NCBI RefSeq assembly: GCF_030253575.1
Contig: NC_080569.1
Coordinates: 20,573,501-20,637,500 of the forward strand
Direction of reading: 5' to 3'
From: Rhododendron vialii
Lineage: Eukaryota > Streptophyta > Magnoliopsida > Ericales > Ericaceae
DNA: 64,000 nt
In this document: piece by piece, positions 29,040 to 40,266 of the stretch
Layout of the letters: each line of letters begins with the position of its first letter
How positions within the stretch are numbered: position 1 is the first letter of the stretch
Translations under genes and position numbers: made by a program
Notes under the pieces: model-generated
Seen by the model: the letters and a program-made list of their open reading frames with translations, nothing else
Told to the model about the DNA's origin: nothing
Databases searched by the model: none

Positions 29040-32000
29040 CTTCCAACAATCTTCTTCTGTCCCTCATTCACCTCCCCAAACCATCACCACACGTAACACA
29101 AAACCCACCCTCTTTCTCCTGAAGCTCTCTCTCTTTTTAACCATTTTTGGGTCTTCTCAGGTCAGTCCTAAACCATTAGAATTTCTTCTTTGTTTTGTTT
29201 TGCTTTTAGGGTTATACATATCACTTCCAAGTTACAGCCTTATAAGTTCCTATGCTATCTTGTGATCAGTAATAATGGTTAGTGAATGCTTTATGAGTCC
29301 TTCTGAATGTGCCTATGGATTAAGTGAGACTTTGAAAGCCAAGTTCAAACCCATTTCGTTTTTGACCTGGGTTTTGGGTTTAAGAACCCTAGTTTTGTTT
29401 TCTGTAATCGGCAGCTGTTCTTTGCATCCTGTGGAATGTGGTTTCAAAACCCTCCTTTGTAAACCATGAGGTTAGCCCGGCGGTTTAATGTTGTCAGTGG
29501 GTTCAATCCTAGGTCACATAATCCTCCAGTGGGACCGCTCTCAAATCCTTAGTTGCACACATTTTATAGTTTGAGATGTTTTCGAGAGACTCATTAATGC
29601 ACATGCATTATGTGACTCAAGTTCAATCATATAGCCAGAGGTTACGACTCCAAATAATAAAGAGAAAAACCCTTCTCTGTAGTTCAGGGCAGATTGGTTA
29701 ATCTCAGCAATAACTGTTTAACCGAAATTAGGGCTCCGTCTGTTACTATAGCAAATAGAGAACGTAATGGGGACCTAGAATCCTGCTATGGTCTTTGGTG
29801 TTGCTGTCTATCTAGCTAGGTGAGTTGAACATATATGATAACCACTTGAATTTGGACGCTTAACAAGTAAGCAGCTTTCAAGAAATTTGCGAGCCCGTTC
29901 GTTTTGGGATTTTGGATTTGAATTTATAGGTAATGAGTGTAGAAAGAAATAGAGTAATGATTGAAAATAGGGGTAATGATTGGAGAGAGATAGAGAGAAA
30001 AATGAGAGTAATAATTGGAGAGAAATATGATAATGATTAGAATTCAAAATCCAAAACCCTTAAACGAACGGGGTCGCATTGCATGGTTTATTAGAACTCA
30101 ATCTTTTACGGCTCTTCTTTTAATCAGGATGTCTTCAGATAACAATGTCTTTGTGGAGTGGGAGGAGCACATCATTTCCAACGAGAAAGGAAACCGCATA
30201 GTTCACTATTTCTTGAAGAATGAATCTGGCAATGCAGTCCTCGCCGTAGTGGGTACTGAGAGGAGTATAAGGCACATGATGTATGTTGTTGCAGAGGAGT
30301 ACCTACAGGCATATGGATCTGAGGGATTAATCAACGCCAGCATGAAGTGGCGAGCGAGACGAGAAGTGGTGGATTGGCTCACAGCAATGGTTTCAAAGCA
30401 TCGACCATCATTACGAATATCAAGTACGTACTTCCTATGCTGAAATTCTGCAGATACCATTGCTTCAATTTTCATTGCCTCTTCCTTACATGGCAACAAT
30501 TTTCTAGTTCTGCTGCTGTACCAAATTAAAATTTGTGTTGTTAGGACTGAATCCTTAACTTGGGGAAGACAAACTTTTATGTATACTGGGGATAGGAGGG
30601 GTGATTGTGTCCCCTCCTGTCTGTTTTTTATTTTTTGGCTATTTTTCAAGCATATTTGATGATCGGATTCGTTTATTTTGTAGATATCGGCGAAAACACT
30701 AATTATACCAAAATTCTTGTTCATCATATTTCAGTAAAGACATGATCAGCACACATGAAAATTGCAGAAAAATTAAAATTGGACTGCGATTCAGTGTGTT
30801 TTTGGATCTAGTTTTTATTTTCTTTAATATTTACATGTGACGATCATGAATTTATTGAAATTCGATGAACGCAATTTTTTGGTAAATTTATTGTTCACGT
30901 TGAGATCTACAAAATGAACGGAGCCGATCATCAAAATGTGCTCGGAAAATGACCGAAAAATTGAAAACGGACCGGAGAAAACACCACCACCCCTCCTATC
31001 CCCGTTGCACATAAAAGTTTCTCCCTGGGGAAAGAGTCGTTCCTGAACCACCAGATTAAGAGTAAGAATTGCATGGACATTGATGAATTACTTTTTTATT
31101 CCTGATATAGAAGGGTAATGGTTATTATGGACGGAAATTTCTTTCTGCTCGTTCAGTTGGACACGTGCGATCATTTATGTACGTCGTTTAAGACTTAACA
31201 ATGGTTTTGGCGGTGATGATGCATTGAGTGTTGCATGGTGGACGAAAGAGGAGAGAGAAAGGTGATTGTAGTTTGGTACATATGTATAAGAAAATAGGAG
31301 CAAGCAAATATAGAGTTAGGTTTTGTTAACAGAATTAGGTTTTACACTTCAGTGCAAAGGACAGGGTTTTTTTTGGCTGGGTTTTGGACCATAAGGGTAT
31401 TCTGTGTTTTCGGGCATAACCACCCTATGGTGAAGTGTAATTATCCCACTTTATTTGGGTAATAAACGATTTTATTACCATAAGGAAGAGATATGCGATG
31501 AATCTTAAAACACACCCTCATAGGGGAAACAAAAACATGGCCATTGACCAAAATCTCTTCTTATGAGGAAACAAAAACTAAACCCTAGCCAAAAGGGAAA
31601 ACCAATGACAACACCAATGACAACCAGTAGGCTAAGTACAACAAATTAGAAAGCTTGTTTCACGTACTAAGCTTGAGATTGTGTATCTTGTCTTTCAAGC
31701 TTACTCCGCTTTCCATCCTGCAATACGATGGACTAGCCACATGCCTCTTAATTCGTGATGGAGTTGAGCCAGAAACGTTTAAAAAGCACCATTACCAACA
31801 CTCCCATCATCCTTTCTCACGGCCATACTTAGGGAATCCACATTAGGCATTTTTGTGTGTATTGCTCACAGGCATTATCTTTTACAATCCCATACCTCCT
31901 CAGTTTTGTTTGTTTAGTTATTCATGCATGCTTGTGCTTGTTTAGTAGTTGCTGCATTTCACTATTCTTCTGTAATTTTGGATAGTATTATCTGTACTTT

Positions 32001-35000
32001 GTTTTTCCATGATCAAAATAATTAAAGAAATAATTATTGTTTGCTTAATCTTTGCAATTAACCCCTATTCTCCCCCTTTATGTTTATCTGTAGGATTTGA
32101 AACCAATGTAGTCTTTGTATGGTATTTTTCCCCTTATCTTCTAAGATCTTGCCAATATCATCAATTAGCGATACCCAACAGCACTATAAACATTGATTGC
32201 ACAAAGCACTTCCCTGTCTATCCCATTAAAAAAGTGATTCCCGGACTATTTTAACTTCCCATTAAATGGATTTGGATATGCATTGATGACAAATATTTGG
32301 TCTATATGTGCATACTCAAGAATGGATAAGTCCACAAAATATACGTACTGTATTTTGTGCAACTGTTCCTTTGTCTTGCTTCGGAATCTCAACAAGCTTA
32401 AGTGTGATGTGGCAGATGCACAGACAAGCAACTCAATACCAGCTCTAGGGTCTCGGGAACACTCAACGGCTAGTATCAGTGCTCTGCATACGTGTCTACC
32501 AGTTCATATTCATATGGTATTCACTTCCAATCAAACTATTACGCCTGGTTATGCTTCATGATTCCAATTGGACAGCACTGAGTTTTCATTTCAAATCCAG
32601 GTTCCAAGGAGATTGAAAGTTCACGATGCAGAAATCGAATGGTCAGGTGTTTATTGGATTTGTAATAAACAACTCAGGCACTATCCAGCTTTTCGTAGGA
32701 ATGAACTCACCTTAGCTGTAAGCATAAATCCATTGCATAAAGTTTCTCTATCAGCAACACTCAACACTAACTCTTTTTCTTTCTTCATTTCCTCCTGATG
32801 TCAGGTTCATTCCTTTGTATTCGTTAGGGCTGAAGAAGAAAGTCACTATATTGGTTACTTGGAAGATTTGTATGAAGACAAAAAAGGCCAGAAGAAGGTT
32901 AAAGTACGTTGGTTTCACCACAATCGGGAAATTAAACGTGTATTACCTGAGCTGAAGCCACACCCAAGAGAAATTTTCATTACACCTCATGTTCAGGCAA
33001 TCAGTGCAGAGTGTATTGATGGTCGTGCGACAGTTTTGACTCCTAAGCATTATGAGAAATGGTTGGCTGCTTTTTCCCACTCTCAAAGATCAGGAATTCA
33101 TGTTTGCTTTAGGCAATTTAAAAGCAATAAGGTCAAGCCCTTCTCCCTAAGTAAGTTACGAGGTTATTTGAATCAAAGGGTCCTCTCTTCTTTAAATCGC
33201 CCTCTTGTCTTGAAGCATGGAACCAAGGGCCTTAAAGCAAACGGGGAAGAAGATTATGATGTTACCCATGACGACCATGGAAGACGAGGTGGCAAGAGAA
33301 ATCAAAGTTGTGGACCGGCAAATTCAATCCCCGGGAACCAGATAACAAAATGTGAACCAACCTATAAGAAGTTGAGGATCAAGCTATCAAGTAGGGAAGT
33401 TAAGTTTGTTAGACCTCAGGGCTCAAGTCATTCATCTTTCGAGGTGGGTGAAAAGATCGAGCTACTTTGTCAAGATAGTGGCATCAGAGGCTGCTGGTTC
33501 AGGTGTGAGATCTTGCAAGCATCAGAAAAGCGTTTGAAAGTTCAATATGTTGATGTGCCGGATGCTGATGAGTCTGCCAATCTTGAGGTATGTAGATGCT
33601 TGAGAAGATCCTTTGTAATTGTAAACTTACTATAGGCTTAAGTGGGGAATAGGACCAGACAAATGGAAATTAAAACACATATGGTTGCCAAAGGAACATT
33701 CAGCGTGATCATTTTTTTTTCTTTTCTTTTCATTTTCCCCCTACCTAAAATAGGCTTCACAGGTTATGTCCGTAGAATTCGGCTTCCTCAGCAGTAACAT
33801 GAATATATCATTCTTTTTTCTTTTCTCAATGTTCAGTTTGATAATAGTTGGTGGTATGCCAAGTGTTATAATCACGACAACAATGTATTTTTTCCGGTTA
33901 TCCGTCTAGACACGCATGTTTGCAGATTCTTTACTATTTTGGAATGGTCTTTGGATATGAAAAACAACTTATTTTGATGCACAGGAGTGGGTTCCTGCTT
34001 CCAAAATGGCAACTTCTGATAAACTTGGCATGAGATGCTCAGGGCGTTATATCATCCGGCCATGGCCTTCTGAGGATTTTTCGGACTGTTCGTTTGAGGT
34101 TGGAGCACCAGTTGATGCATGGTGGAGTGATGGCTGGTGGGAAGGTGTTGTAACTGGAATTGACAAACCTGGAGATGATAACCTCCATGTTTATTTCCCT
34201 GGTATGCTATGATTCAGTACTCTCTCTCTATCCATAAGACTTAAGTTTTGTCAAATACTATGATTTAGGGAAACCTTGTTCATTGGCTATCCACTGTCTG
34301 AGTTTTGTGAACCAACTGTCATGTGGGCTCAGTATGCTGCGGGTACATATCTAACCGTTGGAATTCATCTAATTTCCATCCAAGGACCTGCCAAAATATA
34401 CTCGTGTGTATATTTCTGCAATGTCCATTGTCTATAGTGTGTACAAGGTGCATGGAGCATTTCATGTAGGATATGCGTTCTCTGCATAGTTCATGTTCGA
34501 TTTGGTATTATTTTCCTGGGGAATGTCCAACTGAATATGTCGGGCTCAGGTCCAAAACCCTTATCTAAGTGTGAGTGGGATGAAATCAACATGAAGTGGA
34601 TGAGAATATTTTGGTAATTGTGAAGATTCTAGTCAGGGGCAGTGTCAGTTGTTCAAGGGTCATCCCATGGATATAATTAGTTACGTGAATTGTGATTCAG
34701 ATACATTTAGCCCATTTAAGTTCATTCAAATGGCTAGGTTCAATGTCTGCATCTGTTATCAGACCCATTAAACAAATTTTGGTTGATTTAGACATCAAGG
34801 AATTAATAGTCTTTTACCTGGCTTGAAAATATGGATGGAATCTTTTTATTTTAAGCAAATAGATTTGATTAATGAATTGACTAACGAGGCTGCCATCATT
34901 GTGACTGGGATTGGGTCCTTGTAGAAATCGTGTAACTCTTGCGAGAGTGAAGCATCTCTTTATCATTCTTTGTTTTCTTCTTTTTTAGATAATCCAAGTT

Positions 35001-36133
35001 CTATTCTTGTTTCCCCCAAAACCACCATGATTCTATCTATAGGCAGCGATACTTCAAGTGTTCTAAAGCACTCCTACATCAGAGTGTCCAATACATTCAA
35101 AAGTGTCTATGTAACATAGTAAACCATTTTTTGGTCAGATGTTGTTGATAGGATGACATTTAGAATATTTAAGTTCATTCAAATGTCTAGGTTCAATGTA
35201 TGCATCTGATATCAGATCCATTAAACAAATTAGGTTGTTTTAGACATCTAGGAATTAGAATAGTCTTTTACATAGCTTATAAATTTGGATGTAGTCTCTT
35301 ATTTTAAGCAGATAGATTTGATTAATGAATTCAACTAATGAGGCTGCGATCATTGTGACTGGGATTGTGGTCCTTGTAGAAATTGCGTAACCCATGCGAG
35401 GGTGAAGGAAATTTTTTTTTTCTGTTCTCTTTATCATTCTTTGTTTTCTTCTTCTTTGTTTACATACTCCAAGTTCTGTTCTTGTTTCCTACCCAAAACC
35501 ACCATGATTTCCATATATAAGCGGCAATACCTCAAGTGTTCTAAAGCCGTCCTACATTAGAGTATCCAATACATTTAAAAGTGTGTATGTAACATAGTAA
35601 ACCATTTTTTGGTCAGACGTTGATAGGATGACATGGACATGGTGAATTCATTATTTTATTATTATTTTTTTTTTTTGGTGATTTTAGGTGACGATCGGTT
35701 CTTGACCGTCAAAAGAAAAAATATAAGGACTTCAAGAGATTGGGTTGGTAACAGATGGGTAGATATAAAAGCAAAGCCTGATATATTGTCTTATTTTTCT
35801 TCCACCGTTAGCCCCAGCGTGAAGTTCCCAAAATGCGCAGTGCTGGCTGAGGCATCTGATTGTGGTCCCTCTGCAGTGGATTGCGACATTCTGACCACCA
35901 AACATAAAGCGGCTGAAGACGTTAAAGGAGAATTATCTAATTCAGCGCCATCTACCGCCCATGATACTGAGGAAGTTGACTTGATGAAGCAACTTTGTAT
36001 CAGCAGTGAAGATAAAGTGGTAAAAGGTGGTGACACCGGCGATGGTGCTGGTAACGAGGCCAAGTCAGTTTTAGATCTTGGACCTGCTAACCAGAAATTC
36101 GAAGCAGTAGAAGGGATGGGATTGGTGCCTTAA
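29040..36133 (+). CDS. BAH plus Agenet domain chromatin protein
   Basis: Coding exons that join in frame are 30129-30427, 32576-32717, 32805-33587, 33985-34201 and 35688-36133, for 628 residues. A non-coding first exon probably ends at 29160 (CTCAG/GTCAGT), with the acceptor at 30127 just before the ATG. Residues 1-99 hold a conserved plant block ([32 protein letters not shown]). A BAH domain follows ([34 protein letters not shown]), then two Agenet (Tudor-like) repeats: [20 protein letters not shown]...CWFRCEIL and [20 protein letters not shown]. The architecture matches the Arabidopsis At1g68580 type. Such domains read histone marks, so a nuclear chromatin-binding role is inferred. The splice of exon 1 to 32576 is chosen because it alone preserves frame. 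Confidence 0.85.
29889..30077. mobile_element. 189-bp MITE in the 5' UTR intron
   Basis: The ends GCGAGCCCGTTCGTTTTGGG and AAACGAACGGGGTCGC are inverted copies, and TTTTGGATTTGAATT pairs with AATTCAAAATCCAAAA. It ends only about 50 bp before the acceptor preceding the start codon of the BAH-Agenet gene. Confidence 0.7.
30547..31055. mobile_element. About 510-bp inverted-repeat MITE in an intron
   Basis: The left arm (AAACTTTTATGTATACTGGG, GATAGGAGGGGTG) is repeated inverted at the right (CACCCCTCCTATCCC, ATAAAAGTTT). Inner blocks around GATGATCGGATTCG pair with CGGAGCCGATCATC. It sits in the 2.1-kb intron of the BAH-Agenet gene. Confidence 0.65.
31056..32575. other. Rest of the large BAH-Agenet intron
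   Basis: Intronic DNA with no supported nested gene. Confidence 0.5.
34714..35634 (+). repeat. About 450-bp tandem duplication inside the last intron
   Basis: Copy A (34714-35159) and copy B (35167-35634) share long collinear stretches, for example AGATTTGATTAATGAATT, TTGTGACTGGGATTG and AGTAAACCATTTTTTGGTCA. Copy B carries a T-run insertion near 35410. Neither copy contains a splice-competent duplicate exon. Confidence 0.85.
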
Positions 36134-36597
36134 GGCCCTTAACTCGTGTGAGTCAACAGTTTGGCATGGCGGAGAAACTTTTTGCGTGCTTACTGGAGAA
36201 TCCTCGAGGAGCTTCCATTGGTTCTCGTATATAGTATAGAGGTCATGATATATGTATATCCAGAAGATGTTCTAGTTCACTAAAGTCCAGGGATTTCTTT
36301 AATTTTTTTTCGCTTTTTGAGGGTATATTAGGGATACCTGTTGTGGGTTTTTGAGTTCTATAGCGGAAATTTTGTTTTACCGCAAAGAGGTAAACATTGG
36401 GGTCAAGATCCCATCAGCCCAAATATATTTGATACCTAGCTAACAAGTTGGTAAAGTGTCTCTGTCATCATCTCTAAAACTCAGGTACTGATTCACTTGT
36501 CAAATATGTTAGTCTCATAGTGGCCGGTTGGATTTCAGATTCTGGTTTAAATTCTACGGGCCAGTTGAGAACCTCCAAAGTGTCCTTTTACGAGGTT

Positions 36598-36634
<37 letters not shown>

Positions 36635-37104
36635 GAGAGAAATTATTCATTCTGTATTTCACGAAATGATATATATATGGCTAGCTTAAGTGGCAACTTT
36701 GACCAAACCGGAGAGGAGAATAGTTGAGATACCTATAAGCTGGTTCGGACATCCTTGACCGTTGAACTCTTAAAAAAAATGGAGCTATATCACCTACTCA
36801 GAAATGGTTCTAATACTATCGAATGGTTCCCGAATGGTTCGATGCACGTAGAATCCACTCATCGAATGGTTCCAGGTTTGCGCGTTCCTCCGTCTGTGTT
36901 CGTAGTACTTTTGGTTGTTAAATGTTCCACGAAATCTTGTTTTCATATAATTGTGGGGTTGCAATCTCTCTCTCGTTGTTCCTTTGAGTGTCGACATAAG
37001 TTAAAAAGAAGAGTGTTGGCAAAGAATACCTTTGCACTTGGTCAAAGTCCAATTTTCTATCCAGATCCTCTGGGGATTTTTGGTGTGGTGATCGTGTGAT
37101 TGTT
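36134..37104. other. 3' flank of the BAH-Agenet gene
   Basis: No gene is supported. A (TC)n run lies at 36602-36632. Between 36780 and 36870 the phrase GAATGGTTC is repeated several times. Confidence 0.45.
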
Positions 37105-37435
37105 CTATATAATTATTTAGTCTTTCTTTGGTATAGTAAATTACACATGGAATCCTCATGGTATTTGAACACATGTTAGTAATTGATTATCTTTAGAGAA
37201 ACGTACATATAAGGATCCATATTCGATTTACTTGAAAGGACAACCAAAACAATTTTGAGCTTAAGTTTTGAATTTTGGTAAGCTGTAAGTCAGTCAATTA
37301 TTATTTTAAAATAAAATTCTCGCATCGTCGCTACTGGAAGAATCTAGTAAAAGATCCATATTCTAAAATTCTCACAGAGGATCTGGGGAGAATCTTCGTA
37401 GAGGATTCATTTCGATTTCCTTGCGCCTTGGAACA
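37105..37435 (+). repeat. Direct repeat, copy 1
   Basis: The order GTAAATTACACATGGAATCC, ATCCATATTCGATTTACTTG, ATCCATATTCTAAAATTCTC and GATTCATTTCGATTTCCTT is repeated with changes at 38140-38720. Confidence 0.65.
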
Positions 37436-37555
37436 GGTTACAGGACGGGCGATGGTGGCTGGCGGTTTGGAACAGGACTGTGGTGGGTGGCTCCTTAGGG
37501 TTTTTTCTTTTTAGGTTTACTTTGATTTGGGCCTTGTCCTTTTGTTATGTGGTTT

Positions 37556-37739
37556 GGGCTTGGCCCATGGGTTGTTTGGGCTTTGCCCGCTCAGGTGTTT
37601 TGGGCTTGGCCCATGGGCTGTTTGGGCTTTGCCCGCTCAGGTGTTTCGGGCTTGGCCCACTGCGTGTTTGGGTTTTGTCCCATTTGGTGTTTTGGGCTTG
37701 GCCCATTAGGTGTATGGACTTGTCCTAATGGGTGTTTCC
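37556..37739 (+). repeat. Four tandem 46-bp units rich in GGCCCA
   Basis: GGGCTTGGCCCA starts at 37556, 37602, 37648 and 37694, a strict 46-bp period. Each unit is itself two related 23-bp halves (GGGCTTGGCCCATGGG... and GGGCTTTGCCCGCTCAGG...). All forward frames stay open, giving Leu/Gly/Trp/Cys-rich peptides that I regard as repeat artefacts. Confidence 0.85.
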
Positions 37740-37857
37740 TTGGTTGGCATCTTGCCAATCTCGAATTGGCTCATGGTTGTTCTTAACTTTGTTTGGGGAT
37801 ATGATGCCATCAAATCTTTGTTCCCTTTAGTTTTTGTAACAATTTCAAAAATTAATA

Positions 37858-38070
37858 CTACCTCCGTTCTAAAATATTTGTCTGGTCCACAATACGAGGA
37901 CTCAAAAATATTGCACTTCTTTCAAGAAAAAATTTAAATTTTTTTCATAAATTAAAAGAACTCATCAATATCTAGTGAATTGTTGAAAAAAATTGAATTT
38001 TTTTTACAAAAATTGTATTATTTTACGTCCTCGTTATGTGGGCCGGACAAACATAATGGGACGGAGGGAG
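37858..38070. mobile_element. Stowaway-type MITE, 213 bp
   Basis: The left end CTACCTCCGTTCTAAAATAT and right end ATAATGGGACGGAGGGAG are inverted copies of the Stowaway CTCCCTCCGT terminus, flanked by TA on both sides. Inner GTCTGGTCCAC pairs with GTGGGCCGGAC. Confidence 0.85.
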
Positions 38071-38139
38071 TAAAATTTTGTTTTTTGCTGTTAAAAAAAA
38101 TGCATGAGACTATACCAAAATTCCAATCCAAAAGCTATA

Positions 38140-38720
38140 TAATTGTTTAGTCCCTTTTCTTAGTTACTCCTAGTAAATTACACTTGGAATCCTTGTGTTA
38201 TTTAAATACATGTTAGTACTCTCTCTATACCATTTTGTTCGTCCCCTTGTTTTCTTCTCATTATTCCAAATTATTTGTCCAGTTTAGAGAGACCTAAAAA
38301 AAAAAACCTATGAAAGTACTGTTCTACCGTTTTTCTTTCTTGAATTGTCGTGACAAGTACAATTTAAATTCAAGGCATTTGTAAAAATTTAGTTTTCAAA
38401 TTGTAATAATTATATATCCTTATTAAGTTGAATTCTTTAAATTGGACAAACAAATCGGGATAAAAGAGTAATTCATTATATTTAGAGAAACATATACACA
38501 GAAGAATCCATATTCGATTTATTTAAAAAGAGAAAAAGGACTACCAAAACAAAAGAATTATGACCTTAAGTTAAGAATTTCGGTAAACTGTAAGCCTGTA
38601 ATTCATTATTTTAAAAAATCCTCGCCGGAGAATCTAGATCCATATTCCAAAATTTCTTTCAGAGGATCTAGGAAGAATCTCCATAGAAGATTCATTTTTC
38701 GATTTCCTTACGTCATGCCG
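38140..38720 (+). repeat. Direct repeat, copy 2
   Basis: Diverged copy of 37105-37435 (GTAAATTACACTTGGAATCC, ATCCATATTCGATTTATTTA, ATCCATATTCCAAAATTTC). It is longer because a second Stowaway-like element (38216-38470) interrupts it. Confidence 0.65.
38216..38470. mobile_element. Degenerate Stowaway-like MITE
   Basis: It begins CTCTCTCTATACCATTTTGT and ends AAATCGGGATAAAAGAG, with inverted similarity at the ends (TTTGTTCGTCC versus GGACAAACAAA) and TA flanks. It is nested in copy 2 of the direct repeat. Confidence 0.6.
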
Positions 38721-39137
38721 CTCGTCAGTTCAGAATGCAAATCGTCATGGCAAACAACTGCCCCAGCAAATTGTCATGGCAAACGTCACTAGGAATTTCC
38801 ACTTGCTGTATTTTTAAATACCAACAAGATTGATCATTATCAGCAGTTTGTGGTTTGAGACAGCTTCAGGTCATATTTTAATCAGAGACGGCATATTTTT
38901 TATTGAGATAATCGAGTCTTTGTGTTAGCCGAGACACACCTCGACTACACACCTCGACTAATTTTAACGCACATCATCAGGAGGGTGTATTATTGCAGTA
39001 AATGGTTGGGTTTTTATTTATTTTTATTTGTATATATTATCTTATCTTTGTCAAAGCTTCTCAATTTCTCCAAGAAGAATATTCCAGGTTATCTTCCCCC
39101 GAAATTTCTGGCCATAGCTCATCCCTCTCCTGCCTAA

Positions 39138-39146
39138 TTATATAAC
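39138..39146 (+). promoter_or_regulatory. TATA box of the serine acetyltransferase gene
   Basis: ATTATATAA lies about 55 bp before the ATG at 39198. A CT-rich tract (39177-39194) follows in the short 5' UTR. Confidence 0.6.
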
Positions 39147-39197
39147 CACACTTCACTTCAATTGTCTCCATAACCTCTCTCTCTCTCTCTCTCAGCA

Positions 39198-40091
39198 ATG
39201 GCTTGTTGCATCGATGATTCAAGAAACCAGAAGGCAAGCAATCACTTTTTTTACACTTCTGTATGCAGGATCCCAAAAATCTTGATACCCTGTTCCTCAA
39301 AAATCAGTGATCCTGCAAAAGTCGTTCCACAGGACGGGTACGAGGATGATCCTATTTGGCTCACAATACGAGAGGAGACCAATTCCGATGTAGAACAAGA
39401 GCCTATACTGTCAAATTACTTCAATTTCTTGATACTGTCACGTACTTCGTTGGAAAGCGCCTTGGCGAATCATTTGGCGGAAAAATTGAGCAATTCAAAC
39501 CTGTCAACCGACGCCCTGTACGAAGTTTTCTTCGATGCAATGAACAGAGATTGTGGCATTAAAACTGCTATAAGAGATGATTTAAAAGCTGTGAAAGAAC
39601 GTGACCCCGCTTGCATTAGTTATGTTCATTGCTTCTTGAATTTCAAAGGTTTCTTAGCCATCCAAGCTCATAGGGTTGCACATAAACTATGGTCACAAGA
39701 TCGGGCCGTTGCAGCGTATCTAATCCAAAGTCGGGTTTCAGAGGTTTTTGCAGTTGATATCCATCCGAGAGCGAAGATCGGACATGGGATACTACTCGAT
39801 CACGCCACCGGACTTGTGATCGGAGAAACGGCTGTGATCGGAAACAACGTGTCGATCTTGCATAGCGTGACGTTAGGAGGTACAGGGAAGACTAAAGGGG
39901 ATAGGCATCCCAAGATAGGTGATGGGGTTATGATAGGTGCAGGGGCTAAAATTTTGGGAAACGTTAAGATTGGTGACAGAGCTAAAATCGGTGCTGGTTC
40001 GGTTGTGTTGAAGGACGTTCCCCCGGAAGCCACCGCGGTTGGCAACCCTGCTAGACTGGTTGGAGGAAAGGATATACCAAAGATGTCTTAA
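39198..40091 (+). CDS. Serine O-acetyltransferase lacking the C-terminal tail
   Basis: This enzyme acetylates L-serine with acetyl-CoA to O-acetylserine, the carbon skeleton for cysteine. The single exon encodes 297 residues. The N-terminal helical domain spans about 50-160 (DDPIWLTIREETNSDVEQEP, VKERDPACISYVHCFLNFKG). The left-handed beta-helix domain spans about 165-290 (HPRAKIGHGILLDHATGLVI, GNNVSILHSVTLGGTGKTKG, DRHPKIGDG). The N-terminus MACCIDDSRN resembles SERAT2-type plastid or mitochondrial isoforms, so an organelle isoform is possible. The protein stops at GNPARLVGGKDIPKMS, about 20-25 residues earlier than SERAT1/2 relatives, which end in a conserved tail with terminal Ile that binds the O-acetylserine (thiol) lyase active site. 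No tail-like sequence is visible after the TAA. Confidence 0.92.
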   Translation: MACCIDDSRNQKASNHFFYTSVCRIPKILIPCSSKISDPAKVVPQDGYEDDPIWLTIREETNSDVEQEPILSNYFNFLILSRTSLESALANHLAEKLSNSNLSTDALYEVFFDAMNRDCGIKTAIRDDLKAVKERDPACISYVHCFLNFKGFLAIQAHRVAHKLWSQDRAVAAYLIQSRVSEVFAVDIHPRAKIGHGILLDHATGLVIGETAVIGNNVSILHSVTLGGTGKTKGDRHPKIGDGVMIGAGAKILGNVKIGDRAKIGAGSVVLKDVPPEATAVGNPARLVGGKDIPKMS

Positions 40092-40144
40092 CTACATTAG
40101 CACCTCCTTTTCGCTATTTGTAGATGCAAGAATTTTTGTTGGGA

Positions 40145-40266
40145 GTTGATTTTGTCACTTCTTTTTTTGTTAATGTCACTCCTCTTCTCTCACAAAACAA
40201 ATCATCTTATATATAGACACAAATGGGAGTGACATTAACAAAAAGGGGAGTGGCAAAATCGCTCCT
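40145..40266. mobile_element. About 120-bp inverted-repeat MITE
   Basis: GATTTTGTCACTTC...TTTTTGTTAATGTCACTCC is inverted at GGAGTGACATTAACAAAAAG...GGAGTGGCAAAATCGCTCC. It lies just after the stop codon of the acetyltransferase gene, probably in its 3' UTR or polyadenylation region. The phrase GAGTGCCAAAATCACTCC near 23167 looks like a terminal piece of the same family. Confidence 0.7.

Noticed and set aside
28792-29067. 91-codon minus-strand open frame between Ycf33 and BAH-Agenet genes
   Set aside because: It overlaps the probable CT-rich leader of the BAH-Agenet gene and has no motif or promoter of its own.
37480-37786. Several overlapping Leu/Gly/Trp-rich open frames
   Set aside because: All arise from a 46-bp tandem repeat whose length is not a multiple of three, so every frame is open by repetition.
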